A DNA stretch of 64,000 nt from Anarhynchus alexandrinus (taxonomy: Eukaryota > Chordata > Aves > Charadriiformes > Charadriidae), in assembly GCA_008711295.1 (NCBI GenBank), contig VUYV01000007.1:4904983-4968982 (forward strand), written 5' to 3'. Of this stretch, positions 10,641 through 25,168 are shown piece after piece (within the stretch, counting starts at the first letter, position 1; each line of letters begins with the position of its first letter). The notes under the pieces are model-generated. The model did not search any database, was not told where the DNA came from, and saw nothing but the letters and a program-made list of their open reading frames with translations. The position numbers and the translations under genes were made by a program.

Positions 10641-13600
10641 ATTTTATAATACTTTTTCACATCAGGATAGGAACAGTTGTTTTTAAATAAGGGGTTTGTG
10701 AAAATTATGTAGTGATTTCTGTATGATATTAAAAATGCCATGACATCCCTAATATCCTCAAATCCATAATGAACAAGAAATGTTATGGAAACCAGAAGAA
10801 CCTGTGAGACTTCTGGTACAGAAGAAAAATTGTCCATCTCTTCCACAGTTGTTCTTTTATCCAGCATTCAGGACCACTACCCCAGTTTCACCAGTGATAC
10901 CTCAGATTTATTAAGGAATAGAGACAATTCCAAGAGGACATCAAACTAAGTTGTGTTCAAAAACTAAACTCAAGGTTCTTTTTTGTGTCAGAGACACAAA
11001 ATATTGCTGGTGTTTTCCCACTGTAAGCTTTTCCATCAGCTTCTAGAAACACGGTGGATTTGAGAGCACCATAATAGGAGAAATTATTCACATGAAAAGA
11101 TGATTTCCTGAGTAAGAGTTTAGTCATTTCTCTCCATCAGAGACATCAATAATCATCCCTAATGATTGTCCCAGTAGTTCCATGCTGGTTTTCACAAACC
11201 TGAAGGAACATTTATTATAGTTATTATAGTAACACCTATCTCAGCACACATCTTAAGCATTTAATGGAGCATCACAGGATAAAAATCTACATTTGTCCTC
11301 CCCCAAGAATTGATTCTGCCACTGCAAGGACAGATGGCTTCTTCTGGACCTAAAATTCCATATTTATTGATCATCGCAATTCTGTTGCTTTTAAGATTAT
11401 TCCTTTGCATCTTATTTTTACAGCTAGTTTTTTGTTTTTTTTTTTTAAGTACCTAGAAGATCTTGGCAAGTTGAAGAAATATTCAGCATAGGAATGACAG
11501 AGCTTAATAGAATAATAAACAATTCTGCTAATGTTTACAGTAATCTTGGAGTGATTAATCATCTAGCTCCTCAATTCTTATTTCACCACCAAATCAAACT
11601 GAATGGTGAAAATATCTTGAAATAATTGAAATAATTTTGTCTTTCGTTTCTTTTCTATCTCTAGAATTACCTTGTGGTTTTTAGATAAATGAATCCTGGA
11701 TCTAGCATATGCAGCTTTTTAAGATAAGGAATAGCCTATAATCCTTTTAAAATGAGGGCTGGATCTAGCTCTTGCTGTACCAGCCTTCTTGTGGACTAAA
11801 TTGTATAATCTTAATACAATACTGTGGCTTCTACCACTTAAGAGGGTCCTTTTTTGCATCATCAATCAGAAATGGGTTAAATGCTTAACTTTACTTAAAG
11901 TGCATTTATCTCTATAATGGTACTAATCTCACTGGAGAACTACTGAATATTTTATGTGGCCAACTGCCCTGTTCTACAGTTAATGTCAAGGCAGTATGGA
12001 TGAACTGTTGGGTTGTTTTGGTTTTTTTAAATGGTGTCTGAAAAAAATGTTGTAACATGACCTGTGTATTCACAAATGGAAATTTGGGGTGGTTTTTTTT
12101 GGGAGGTGTGTGAGAACTTTGTCTTCAGATTACTCATATCTCGTATAAGTATAAATGACAAGATTTTCTGGAGCTTTAAGGACTTTGCTAATAAGAAACA
12201 ACACAGCTAAGCATCTTCATATCCTCCTGATGCCCAGTGTCTTTTTAGAGTTACTAGAATAAGCATGGAAAATATATCCATCAGATGAAGATTTATACAC
12301 TTTGCAGACTTGATGATCTACGAGCTAGTAAAAAATAAAAAAAAAAAATCCCATTTCTTTTTAATCCTATTTTAAAATCCTATTTGATGATGTATGTTAA
12401 CACGTTGGATGTTTGTGGGATTTTTTTTTTTTTTCTCTTTGGTGGCTTTTTTTACAGTATTGAACACTGTTGTGCTGTATAAAGATTTATCCTCTAACCA
12501 CCTCAAAGAAAGGTGACAGTACAAGTTGTTCAAAATCTGGAAGACTGTACAAAACTTTCATTCTCAGATATCAACATAGAAATTTTTTGTATAGGGACTT
12601 CAAGAGTATGATCCTGTGAAGTACTGGACTATCCTAGGAGATACTGACTTTATACATGCACTGATGTTAGTACACATTAGTATCGCCTGACTTTTTTGAC
12701 CTCTCCAAAAAAGAAATGCTAGTAAGAAATCTGTTCATGTTTGCATTACTAATAGTTTAAAAGGGTGTATCAAAATGCAGAGGGTTTCCTTCAAGCACAG
12801 CAGTGTGGTGATAGAATAGCATGTCAGCCCCTGTGCAATGGGGCACTTGAGTGCTTACTTGAGGCATATAATTTTGATTTGGATATTGTTGAGCTCAGTA
12901 ACAAAAATTCCAGTAAATTAAAAATTCCTGATTGGCTGACAAATCACACTTTGCAGTTTCTTCTCTGCACAGGAAGAATTCTCATGCCCCTGTGACTTCT
13001 TTCTTTTCCCTGAAGATGAAATAAAAAGTCAGCCACTTCTGTTTGATAGGAAATTCATGACTGCTGAAAGACTCTGTAGGTGGACAAAACCCCTGGTGGG
13101 ACCAGGTGTACTCAATCATTGTGCTCCAGCATGGTAGCACGTGGCAACAAGAATATTCAGACTAGATCATCTGTTCTTATTGCTGTTCTTACTACAAACT
13201 ATAAACTCATGCCTTAGGTTCAGATGATTATTACACTAGTATTCTGTATTTGATTTGGCATGCATTAATCCTACCAGCCCTTTGCAGCAGAATTGCCTGC
13301 TAGAAATGAACACACTTACACTGAATTCCTGATTTAGGAAATGGGGATTTTGTTATTTGTTTTGTTACTGACTCAGTCAATAGACATCTTATCAGTTACA
13401 GACTCATTCATTTACTGTCATTAGTTATATCAAAAACTGAACGTCCATACCAAGAAGCTTATTGGAATTGTTCGTGTGTATTTAATTTCCAGCTATGTCC
13501 ATAGAAACATTACTAATGTATCAGAATGGGATATCTTGCAAGAGAGACTTTAAAACATGTTCTTTTCAATGCATACATTGTAGTTTTGTGTTGAGAAACA

Positions 13601-15380
13601 TAACATAAGAATATGTATGGGTTGGGGTTTTTTAATAAAAAAGAGGAACAGTATGTGACAAATTTTCAACAGTCATGTTTGTGTTAATTAAAATAATAAG
13701 CTTAAAATTGATACACTTGATTGTTCCATGCGCTCTGTTTCAATAATGCCTGCAATTTGATACTGAGCAGTTTTTATTTGCTTGCCCCTCTTTTGGTTTT
13801 CAACAGAGGTGGATTGTTTCAGTAGCAGGTCAAGGGAAAAACTGTCAACTCATCTGTTGACAACTTAATACGATGCAAAGTTCTACCTGTTTCCTGTCCT
13901 TTTTGATTAGTTTATTTCCATGCAAATTAGTGAAGGGAGAAGATTTCTCTCATCTATGTAAAAATAAATATGGATAGTTCAAACTATGTATTCTGAAACA
14001 CTTACGTAGCTGTGCAGGGCAGGTTAAATAACTTTCTGACTTTATCTGCAGACAACCCTATTTTCTCAGTGCCGCTGTATTGTGTTGTGCTGCTGGATTG
14101 TGTTGTCCTTACGTGGTTTGCTCTCTTCCCCCCTACTCCCAACAACCACCTTTTGGAAGCTGATATGGTCATTAAAGTCAGAAAAGTCTGTCATGCCTTC
14201 ATATTGACCCTCAAATCAGGAATTATGGTGAGAGGATGTTGAAAGTTCAGTTTAAAGATTTAAAGTCAAAGCTGGGGAAGATTTGAGACTGTATTTGGCT
14301 CACATCTGTAACACTTAAACTCATTGCTGACGAAGTTACAAATATATGTGAGGTAAGGCTTGAAGCTGTAAGTTACAGGGTTGATTTTAGGCATGATTAT
14401 TCACAAAACCATGTAATTAATCTGTCATAGGAAAACATAGAAAGCAGTACACCAAATGCAATCTCCATTAAGTCAACGGGAGTCGTTCCACTGACTTTAA
14501 TGAGCTTTGAATCTACTCATAAATCTGCTATGAGGAGTGTCCAAATCAAAATTTATTTGAGGGTGACCTTGATGTTAATTGTTAGTGGTTCCATGTTGTT
14601 TAATTGCCAGGAAAACTGAATGTATTAGTAGGATGATCATATGGTATAGTCCTTTCTATTGGATACTATTAGCATCAAGTGGATATATATAATACTAATT
14701 GTGCATAATGTTAGTGGGCAGTCGCAGTATGCAAGTTATATTTTGTGTCTATGAAACAGGGGACAAAAAAAGGATTTCTTCAGTTATTTAAAATGTTATT
14801 TGTGCCTTCAGCTGAATCCCTGCAAAATTAATGCTTTTTGATCAAGTAGCTCTTTAGAAGATCTCAGAAGTTTCACACTTATTCAGTGGCTTTTAATCCC
14901 AGATTTTGTGTATTGACTATAATTACTTTAAAATTATATCTCAGATTTGTAAATACTGTAAGGCAAATTCTGTCCTATAAAGTTTAATGAATTTAACATC
15001 TTCCAGAAAAGTTCAATCATCTGTATCCCAAATAGAAATGTTTACTTCTTTAACATGTCTTATTTAATTCAGTTAAAGGAAAAATATGGGAAATATATTA
15101 GAAGTATAAAAGGAAAAGAGTTCCTTTACTATTTGTCTGCTAAACAGCAAAGTAGCTGGTTTACTTGAGGGACATAATTATTGTATCTTCTAGCGGTGCA
15201 AAAATATGGGATAGTTAGATAGTTGGGGGGAGGGAGAATTATTTTGGTTTTGCTTAATGGCTTTCCCAGTTCCTTGTTACTGCTGGTAATTATTGTGTCT
15301 TTTCTTTTAGCTGGCGCTCAATGCATTAGGCTGTATTTAGGATCATTTTATTAATTGAAAATGTGTTTCAGAACAATTGT
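10641..15380. other. Intronic stretch, no gene seen
   Basis: AT-rich unique sequence with homopolymers around 12337-12347 (A) and 12421-12434 (T). A palindromic ancient-repeat candidate at 14466-14502 is listed separately. Open frames are short and unrecognisable. Confidence 0.6.
14466..14502. repeat. Candidate ancient palindromic amniote repeat
   Basis: CATTAAGTCA at 14466-14475 faces TGACTTTAATG at 14492-14502, with one base missing from the left arm. The arrangement AAGTCAACGGGAGT then ACTGACTTTAATG resembles a common old amniote repeat built on CATTGAAGTCAATGGGAGT and its inverse. I cannot name the family with certainty. Confidence 0.4.
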
Positions 15381-15387
15381 GAATTAG

Positions 15388-15446
15388 ATAAGTGACTTGA
15401 TTAAGACTCAGTCTTTAAAACTATAAAATGAGAAAATAAGGTGAGG
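15388..15446 (+). repeat. Possible MIR-like fragment
   Basis: AAGTGACTTGATTAAGACTCAG followed by ACTATAAAATGAGAAAATAA resembles the MIR stretch containing AAGTCACTTAACCTCTCTG, CTCAGTTTCC and CTGTAAAATGGGGATAA. It is short and diverged, so this is tentative. Confidence 0.28.
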
Positions 15447-15717
15447 GAAATTAATCTTGACTCTAGACAATAGGAAGATAAGACTCTGGTTTCCAGTGTA
15501 AGGGTACGTGTTTAGGGAGAATCAAGGGAGAGAGCAAAAACATTTCTGCATTTGCATTATTTCTCCTCCATGTTACTGTGGTAGTATTGAAGCATTGACA
15601 AAGATTGTGGCTTTTGAGACCTTGTTCATACATGTAGTAAAAGATAACATCTGCCCAAAGAGCTTCCAGACAAAACAGAGGTGGGACAAAAGGAAAAAGT
15701 GTTATAATACTGACAAT

Positions 15718-15781
15718 CTTCACTTTTATACCTTTCGGCCTCACATTTCTGTGTATAAAATGAAGATACTCAATACGTATA
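15718..15781 (+). repeat. Possible MIR-like fragment
   Basis: CTTCACTTTTATACCTTTCGG, CCTCACATTTCTGTGTATAAA and ATGAAGATACTCAATACG follow the order of the MIR 3' half (AAGTCACTTAACC, CCTCAGTTTCCTCATCTGTAAA, ATGGGGATAATAATAC). The orientation is the same as the candidate 280 bp upstream. Confidence 0.33.
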
Positions 15782-16260
15782 AGAAAGGTAAATTATTCAG
15801 ATACAGACTAATAGAGATCTTTTACCTTTGGCTGGTAGAAACCTAGCAAGTTTGAATTAAGGCTGTTACACTTGGTTCTTTGATTTAACTCTTACCCACC
15901 TACTTAGTGGGTTACATCTGAGCTCAACTTCAGCAGCGCATGCAGTGGCATCTTGGTGCTCTTGATGTGGCCTGCAGTTTACCAGCCAGACCTTGCTGAC
16001 TTTGGTTGGCTCTAGAAAAGTAATAAGCAATTCAGCGTATATCAGGATATGCAAACAGATCTTTGCCTTTACCTTATGCTCATCTCCAACAAATTTCCTC
16101 TGGCCTTTGACACCCCATTATTATCATTTCACATATCCATGAAGACTAATTTGTAGTGCCTTCTGATAATAGTGTGATTTACATCTGCGAAATGTATTTT
16201 CCAAAAATGTCTGTAGACTTGTGGTGTAACGCTGAGTTACGTGGAAGTCCTTTTAGCAGA

Positions 16261-16283
16261 TCTCTCTCTCTCTCTCTCTCTCT
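16261..16283 (+). repeat. (TC)n microsatellite
   Basis: Perfect TC dinucleotide run of 23 nt. It is a likely length-polymorphic locus. Confidence 0.95.
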
Positions 16284-19200
16284 GGATGTGCTTACACAGC
16301 TTTTGTGCCAACTAATGAGCATGAATTATATATTCTTAAATGTTTCTCCCATTTATTAAGCTTAATGTAATTTTTAAAAATACCTGAAAACAAAAATAAG
16401 GTTTAGAAGATATTCTTTAACTGTTAACATGCTGCAACTTTTGTTGTGCAACGACAACTAGCTTAATTCACTGTAGTAATTCTCTTATTAAAAAAATGGC
16501 ATAGTAAGCATGTTTTTCCACCAGAAAGTTTCTTTTTAATTCTCAGTATTTCATATCTGACACTGTGCTAAATGAGAACATGAGTTAACTGTTGATATTG
16601 ATTTGCATGTCATTTTTTCATTTCACTTTCCTATTCAAAAGGAATCAGTGCTGACAAGTTAATGAACTCCAGCTACAAATACATAGATAAGCCAAGGGAT
16701 AGGTTTAGTACCTGCCTTGTTCTAATTATGAAAGGTTTTCCTTTGGTGACTGTTTCCTGTTGACTACAGGGAAACTGTAATGCTCTGTTCTTATAGTAAC
16801 AGTCAACAAAGCAGACTATCTGGAGAAGTGACATAATAGGGGGCTATTTATAGAAACCTTTTAGCAAGTCTAAATTCATTTATCCCAGTATATTTAAGTC
16901 TTTAATATTTACATGTGGAATACAATTACTTAAGATGAAAGTACACTGAGCCCTAGGGCTCTACATTTAGTAAGGGTTCATAAAAGTATGCTGCATTGTA
17001 TCTTCTATTTTTAAATTAACTTCTTGTATAAATTAATAGCTTTGGACAGTAGTAGTAGACATCAAGACTGTAGAACTACCTCTCAGCAGATTTTTCACTA
17101 AACTTGTTTGTAAATCTTTTGCCCCTGATACAATGAATATATCTGGTATCTAAGAAGTATTTCCTTTGTGTTTTGGATACTTTTATATATATATATTAGT
17201 CCAATTTCTGTTTTGCTGTTGTTTAACACAGATAAATTGGTGAATCTGATGCAGTTGATCTTTTGGTTGGTATCTTCTGCTACTGGGAGTTATGATCTGG
17301 TCAAATCTGGTTCAGCGTTAGAAAAAGCTGAAAATCCTAGGGTCTATTTCTTAGTCTTATTGGTGGGGTTTTTTTGTCCATACAACTTGAAGCTGCTTCC
17401 AGAAAAGAAGAACTGTAGAACAGGTAAAATTGAACTTTAAAGTAACTGCTGCTAATCCATAGTGTGTGCAACCCTGAAGTACTTGCTGTGCTTGTGGAGG
17501 AGGAACAGACCATGGTACTCCTGTGTAGTGTAGATTTACTAGAAGGTAATTCTCCACCACCTGGGAATTTTCTGCTAGGGACTTTCTGCATTACCAGTAG
17601 TGATACAGATAGCTAATCTGGTCAGGGAATTTGGCCACCGAAGTAATTTGTGGGCTTTTGGAATTAAAGATTGCTTTCCAAATGTTTGCGCGGGTTACGA
17701 GACTATGCAGAAATGGAGTGATGGAAGAAAGAGAAGCTGTATGTATTAGCTAGCTTGTGAAGTCAATTTCTGCGGTGACCTTAAAAGGCAGGGAACAGTA
17801 TGTTTCATACTTCCCATCATAATTTCTCTTTTCAGAAGAACAGGGTGGAGAGGGTTGTGGCATGCTGCCCTGAATTCCATATGCGTGCCTTGCCAGGCGT
17901 TGCTCTGGCAATGGGAATAAACTCTTGCCTCTGAGGAATACACTAATGGTATTTGGCCAACCAGACAAGTGGCATAAACAAAAGTTTAAAACTGTATTTT
18001 GGAAGCTATGCCTGCGCAGTATTAGAAGCCTGTTCTGCTTCCATGTTATGTTGATGATGCTGACAGGCAAAATCAAGGTGCGCTGCTTTATGGACTTTAG
18101 AGGGAGCTCTGATTTTTCAGGAGGAGGGAGCTAGATGTGCAGCAGAAGAAAAGACCTTTTTCTCCCTCTTACCCCAAAACAAATGCAACTCAAAACACAA
18201 CTAAGGAACACCAGCAGCAATAATATTATTTACCAAGGATGCCAGGATAAGAGGTTGAAAAGGGTGTTTCTAAAATTTTTTGCCAAATTATTATCCCAGT
18301 CTTGCAAATGGATATGCATGGGGATTAGTCTGATGCAGGATTCAGTTCTCTGTCATTTTGTACTGTTCGTATTTTCCTACCACGAGAAAAAGGTGAAATA
18401 ACAAAAAGATTGATTCAAGATTAAAGTTTCAAAAGCTTAAGATTTGAACTTTACTTAAATCTTTTGGAGAGATTTGAAAAGCTATTGTGTATTCATATCT
18501 TTCATTTCAGCTATAGGTGGAAACAATACTATCAACATAGCATAAAAATATTGGTTTTATCATGTTTCTATTTGTATTGCAAGAGTAAATATCTCTCAGG
18601 ACTTCTAAATTTTCAAGCTCAAGAAGTTTGTGATTATTCAAGATAAGCTTTAGAAAAGCCTATAAAAACCCTGCTATTTGTTTTGTGGGAATGCAGATGT
18701 CCTCATGTTTTTGAAGTGTAGCCATATCTGACATGAGCAGTTGGGTCACTTAAAGACTTTGTTGTTTTTAAAGGTAATGCTAGTTTCAGTGTATTTCTCC
18801 TATTTTCTTGGAAAGTTTAAATGTATTTGTGGTGTAACTACACAGATTTAGTAACACAGAACTAATCTATACCCCTTTGTTATTTAATACAAAAATTGAA
18901 GTGCTTGTGATTCAGAGAAAAAAAAGGGGGCGGGGGGGAAGACCTGTCTGAGAGTGATCTGGTTGTAATCCCTGTATCTGTGTTGTAAACAAAATAGTCT
19001 GAAACTGCAGACTTCAACTGAAGTCCCATGTGGACCTAGTGCCTGAAGAGGGACGTGGCTCCATGAGATGTCACTGAGGTGCCTGCCTGCTGGTTCTGCT
19101 TCATTACCCAGATGTTCAGCTCAGCAGCTTTATTCTGAGCTCTTCCCTGTACTTAACTGCTCTAAAGATTCTTAATAGCGTTGATAAACCGTGCTTTTGT

Positions 19201-22200
19201 GCTGTCCTCTGGACATCTTGCTTTAGAAGTACGTGCCAAAGCTCTGAGGTCTACCTTAGTGGCTCTTCATACTGATTTTGCAGAGTCAGCTGCAGCAGGG
19301 TGGCTTTGAATAATTTCCCTTCCAGGGAATGCCTGTCACCTCAAGGAGGTGGAAATAAAGGGAAACAATGTTGCCAGAATTAAAAAAGAATAATGGGAAG
19401 GAATCCTGTTTCTACAAATTTTCTAGGAGAGAAACTGGGAAGGCAGGTATAAGGGAGAGAGAAGAGGAGAGGTGGAGAATAATAACGAGGTAAAAGCTGT
19501 GGCAGACAGAAGGGGTCATGAAAAGCACTGAAACTAAAAAAAAAATAAGGGGGGGGGAGGAGTAGATAGATGGGAAATCAGAGCTTCGAAAAAAATAAAG
19601 GAAAAGAATGTACAAAACCCCTGTAAGCTATATCTATTCTTACAGGTTTCCTCAAATTGTTCATGCCCCCTCCCTCTGTTTCAGTTTCTCTTCGCAGCCT
19701 GTAGCACGAGTCTCATAAAACTTTGCTAAGATTATAATGCAATACCTTGGCACCAATCTCTCTTGTTTATGTGTCCATTAGTTCAAAGCCACAGACAGGC
19801 AATTTATTGGGTATGAAAAATGTCACCTATGGCACCCTCATTTGCATCTGAAAATTGATTTTTGTCACACTGGGATTTTAGGACAACCTTTTTTGGCAGC
19901 CAACATTGCCACAAAGCATAATAAAAATAATTATGTGACCACAAAAGCAGGTAAGGTTCACTGTAAATTTTAAGTCTCTACAGAATTGTAGTTGGCAAGT
20001 CATTATTGATGAGATTGTGAAAGGGTTACCTGTGGTAATCCTTCTTGATGATTTAATATTGACACCTAAACTGAAAACATAACTTGTGATCGCTAGCTAA
20101 GTGTATAACCACATAATGGTACTTGATTATGTTTAGTCAAACATTCCAGCACGATAGCAGAATATTAGAAATGCCAGTTGAACAATTGATGAACTATTAA
20201 TTAAGATTTTTACAGTGATAATTACTGAACTGTGCAATGCTTCTTAAGAAAGTACTATAAAACACCTTTTGATGGTCAGTTAAAACATCACCTACTTAGC
20301 ATTTTTGCAAGTGCGAAGTTAATTCATTTTCTACTGTCTGATGTATTTGGCTCTCAGACACCGCAAGTTTTTGTCTCTTCACTGGTGAGAGATGGTTAAT
20401 GTACATGGGAAGATGTCGTAGTCCATTGTGATACTGAAAAATCCTATTAATTATCAGTGTTAAGTTGTTCAAACACTTTCATTAGTTATTTTGGCAAAAC
20501 AATTCTCCAGGGCGAGATATATTTATATAACAAATTCCTCTAAAGCTGAATCAACCATAAATGGATTATGCAAACTTGTTTCCTTTCTTGTAGATAAATT
20601 GTTTTACAGCAGTGTTCATTATGAGAAAGTTCTTTGCCCACTGTAGTATTTTATCAGCACAGAATAATCTACAGCTTCAGTTTCAATGGTAAAAAGACAC
20701 CATTCTTTAATATGAATGCTGCTTTTAATCTTAGCTCAGGATGTTGGTTCTTTTTTTTTTTTTCTGCCTTATTTAAAAGACAGGCGGAGGATGGCAATTT
20801 ATAAGCTCATATTCCTTAAACCAAGTTTCTGCATGCAGCTCTGAAGGGAGCAACGTGCTATTGAAAATGGTTAATCATGATCTGAGATGCGTGTCGTTAG
20901 AGAAAGGAGGGAGGAAAAAAAAGCGATTCTTTGGTATTTAAGAAATGTGGTTTTTATACAAGCATTGAAAGTACACAGTGGAGAAATGTGGGTTTATTGG
21001 AGACTTTGTTTTTGCTAAAATCAAAATTTATGCCTTTTATTTTCTAACCAAATTCATATTCAGTGTTTTAATACTTCATTAATAATGCTTTGGCATTTGA
21101 CTGAGTATTGAGAGAAGTGCTCAGAGTGTGACACTACTTCTGGCTGGTTTTGTGGAATGCCTTTGCTAGGATTTATGAGATGGGCTGTTAAACAGTAAGC
21201 AAGGACTGTGCATACATATTTCACATTCACTCAATGCTGTTTCTGCTAGCAGAAGGATTTGATCTTAATCATGGGTTAGTCATAGTCCACCCAAAACTAA
21301 GCCCATTTTAAATCATGAGTGGCACAAATATTTTGCACTGACATGAGGCTTCAGCTGCCAGGCACACTTGCTGTCATTTGGGACCCATTGTCATTAGTTT
21401 CTAGCAGAGCTGCTGGCTTGAAAGGGAGTACCAGGAAAGTTACAGACTTTACCTAATTTGTAGTGGGATGAGATGTATCTCTGTTGGCTATCACAAGTGT
21501 CACTCAAAATCAGACCAAATACCTCTATATTCCAGTGTGGCATTACAATTCAACAAAAACTCAGATATATTTTCTTCTTTGCAAATGGTTTTACTGTCCA
21601 TCAGTCCTTGCAGCCTGGGTTTAAATATTTATGGGGGAAAAATAATTACTGTTGTCTAAGTTTCTCTCCATTGTTTTAGCAGCATTTCCTCCTTCGGGAT
21701 TTGTTTGGTTCGGTCTTCATAACTTTGGCTATATTTTGAATGTAGGCTTTCTAGTTTGTAGAAGTAGCCTGGATCACAGTCTGGGAGTGTGCTCAGTAAC
21801 ATAGTTTTACCATATTTGGTTCTCTTGAATTGAAAGAAGCAGCCTCTGCAAGTAAAATTCTGTATTTAGTTTTGAACCAATGATTTTGCTGTTATAAATC
21901 ATTGCATCCAACAGAGAAGAAAAATCCTTACTATTAGTGGAGAAACAAGCAAATAGAAGTGGTTCTTTTACAAAGTTAAAGGAAGCAAAAGGGTGCGAGT
22001 TTCAATGTTTCTCATACTGATAGCATCAACAGGAAAAAGATTCTACTGTATTTCTATGTAGGCTAAAATGAAATACTCATGAACACTTTTTCAACCTTAT
22101 TGAATGAGACCTGGCTGTTACTACCAATATGAACAAGATTACTTGCTTCTCTTTCTTTGCTTGCTCAAAGCTCTGAAAAAGGCAAGTAATAATTTACATG

Positions 22201-25168
22201 GATCTCCATGATTTTTTTCCTGACCTTACTACCTATGCTTTAATCTAGGAAAGTACTAATCCCTGGGAAGTACTAATCAATAGAAGAGAAACCCATACTT
22301 TCTATGTGCATAACCAGTAAAGTGGATTATTGCACAGGTTTCATTTCATTCCAGTGCAAGACTATTCCAAACTTTCATCCTATTCTTTATCATCTTTGTG
22401 TTTCTGTGAATGATCTTTTCAGCCAAATAAGCTCCCTAGGCCATGGTCTCCACTGATTCCCTGCAATTTCTTTGGCTTTTAATGTGTTTTTGTTTGTTTG
22501 TTTGTTTTTGCAATTTATGCCACTAGTGCTCCAAGTGGCACAGGCATATTACTTCCCCTGTCAAGTCATTCAGATCACAGAGATAACCTTTTTGTTTTCA
22601 TCTTGTGCTGTAAATGTAATAAATCAAATCCTTGCCAAAAGCAAGTTTTGAATTTTATATCATGAAATTTGCATTTCATGCTCTGTTGCTTATTCACAGA
22701 AGCCATCCAATCTGAAAAGAAAAATAATACCACATGACTTGTGTAACTAATACAGACAAATGTTTCTCAGCAACTGCCTGAGCAATCTGAAGATCAAAAA
22801 TTACTCATCTGAGAAACTTGTGTATAATGGTAGATAATGTATTTGTTCACAGATTTCAAGGTCTGCTAATGGACAGTTTGTAAACTGAAACAGGGCCAAA
22901 AATGTATCAAATTATGAATGCTGCGATTTATTAACCTTGTCTCTATGAGATCAGCAAAATAAAGCTATATTAAGTTAAGAAACTGATACTGTGCTTCACT
23001 CCACTTTGAAATGGTCAGACAATAGTAACCAGAACCTTAAGCACTTAAGCTGATAGTTTGATTTTGTTGCAGTGCCACATTCAGATACCAAAGAGAATGG
23101 TGCAAAGAAAGTTGAATAACACAGAGTAGAATTCAATTTCTTACATTCCTTGGAACTTCTGCACTTCATAGAACCAACATGCTGTGCATAATCTGATATA
23201 CACAATGGGTCTTTGGTCACATTTTGAAGCAGAACATTTGTACTTGGCATGTGCGACGAGAACTGAAGAATTCATCTTACAAATTCGTAATGCCATTTAA
23301 ATACAATCCCGTCGAAATTCTTCTGGGGCAACCTGCATGATGGATAATTATGAGGAGTATAGAGAGATTTTGCTGATTTAGCTCAAGCTGTGAGAACTCA
23401 GGTTTTTAATTCTAGAATTCTCCTGCTAAATTCCAATGTGTCAGTAAAGGCAGCAGACATCGCAGGTCTGACTTTAATGACTTCAGTGACTTTGGGAGCA
23501 AGACAATACATATGGCTAAAAATAAAACTTATCTGACAGAACTGAACAAATATGAACAAAAATGTGAAGTGGAATCTAAGGGGTGGATAATATTCTGTTT
23601 TGGTTGGAGCTCAGGTTTTTGAATGCATTTGAATGTATCACTTCTTTCTTAGAAAGACACTGGATTAGAAATCAAGAGACCCGAGCAGAGATTTTAGATG
23701 TGTGGGGTGTAAGTGCTGAAATAATGTGATTCACTGGAAAGTCTCTGGGAGCAGTTATTAATGTAATAATACTGAATATGTATCTTCTGTATCCCCTATG
23801 AATGCTTTGACTGCTGGACTGTCTGTCCCTATTCAGTCACTCCATGGCAGTTAATAAGGAGCTATGGAGTGATCCAACCCTGCTCTGATGGTTTTGAGAA
23901 TATAATTTCTTTTTAATAATCTTGGATGCTGCTTCCCACTGACCAGAAACCCAGAGTAGGTAGCCCGTGGCTAATGCTACAAAAACACAAGGCAGTAGGA
24001 GTAGCCCTGGAGTCGCCAAACAGATGGCATGGGGGCTGGGAGTACGGTTGGATCTGTCTTGTCGTGGCTAGGAAGCTTGAGTAAAACCTGTTTACTTTGT
24101 GTTTGTGTAGGTGGTAACTGTTCTCATCCCATGGAGACACTCAGTTAAAAGTCAAGAGGTGTGAAGTAGGAAAATATAAATATTTCTGTGCTACTGTGGC
24201 TGCGCATTGTTAGGGCTGAATGCTCCAATCCAAACATATGAATTTTAACAATATACAGTATTGAACTATCAACGTCACATTTCATGTATTGTAAAGCTAT
24301 ACTCAACTTTAGATTCAACAGTTACAATCCAGAAAAAAAAACCCCTTCAAACTATTGTCAACTATGACTCCTGCCATTTTAGGCTCTTTTTCTTGAAGTA
24401 TGTGGCAATTAACATTGTTAGCAGCTTGATGTTACAGCTCATGAATCATTGATCTGTTCTAGTATAGCAATTAATTTGCTTCTGATTCCTGACAGGTATA
24501 CTCTTTGAATTTCCTGAATTAGACTTAATTGCCAGCATGTGATTGAGGAGAAATGTGAGAATCCACTGAGATCTCCAAGCCTATGTCTGGGTCTCCACCT
24601 TGCATGTTTCACTTTTCTTTTGGAAATGTTCTGAAAAAAAAGTTGAGCTTTGATTTCCCACCCCAAAATAGATATGACGAAACCAAAACAATGTTGCTAT
24701 TTCGAACTAGCATATTTTACAAGTTTTATAGAAGCTGGATCTAGAAGAAAAATTTGAGTGAATGACAGGTGGGTTGTGCTTTTGTTTTTTTTTTTAAAGT
24801 GTCTCGGTAGTCATACTTTTTAAAAAGCTGTTTTATCGCATGTGAATTTTTAGATACCTCTCATCTAAGCCAGAACGTCACCTGTGTACTCTCTTCTTTA
24901 GTAATACTCTGTGGGTCTTTGAGACTGTCCAAACTAATGAAAGGTTTAGAACTAAGGGGTATTGTCCTGTGAATTTAATTGGATCACTCTGGTGAGAACA
25001 AATAACACAGGCCATGTTCATGTCTTGTATTTTCATCTTTGACAAGTCCAGTACCAACTCCAGTACCGCTCAGGTAGTAACAAGAAGCTGTCCACAAGAC
25101 ACTACAACACTGTCTCTTTATTTGTATCACTGAATAGAATTAAGCTTCTGGTATCAGACAGTTACTGT
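16284..25168. other. Intronic stretch, no gene seen
   Basis: AT-rich unique sequence with a short (TA)n near 17184-17197, G-runs after A-runs near 18918-18938 and 19538-19561, a T13 run at 20751-20763 and a (TTTG)n run at about 22487-22509. The 19750-20900 interval is rich in TAATTA, CAATTA and TTTGCAT-like words with no repeat signature, as in many vertebrate conserved non-coding elements, but conservation cannot be judged from one sequence. No supported coding frame. Confidence 0.55.
22487..22509 (+). repeat. (TTTG)n microsatellite
   Basis: A short run of TTTG tetramers flanked by T-runs. Confidence 0.85.

Noticed and set aside
23461..23510. TGACTTCAGTGACTTTGGGAGC, similar to the palindromic amniote repeat
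   Set aside because: Too short, and the second arm is missing.
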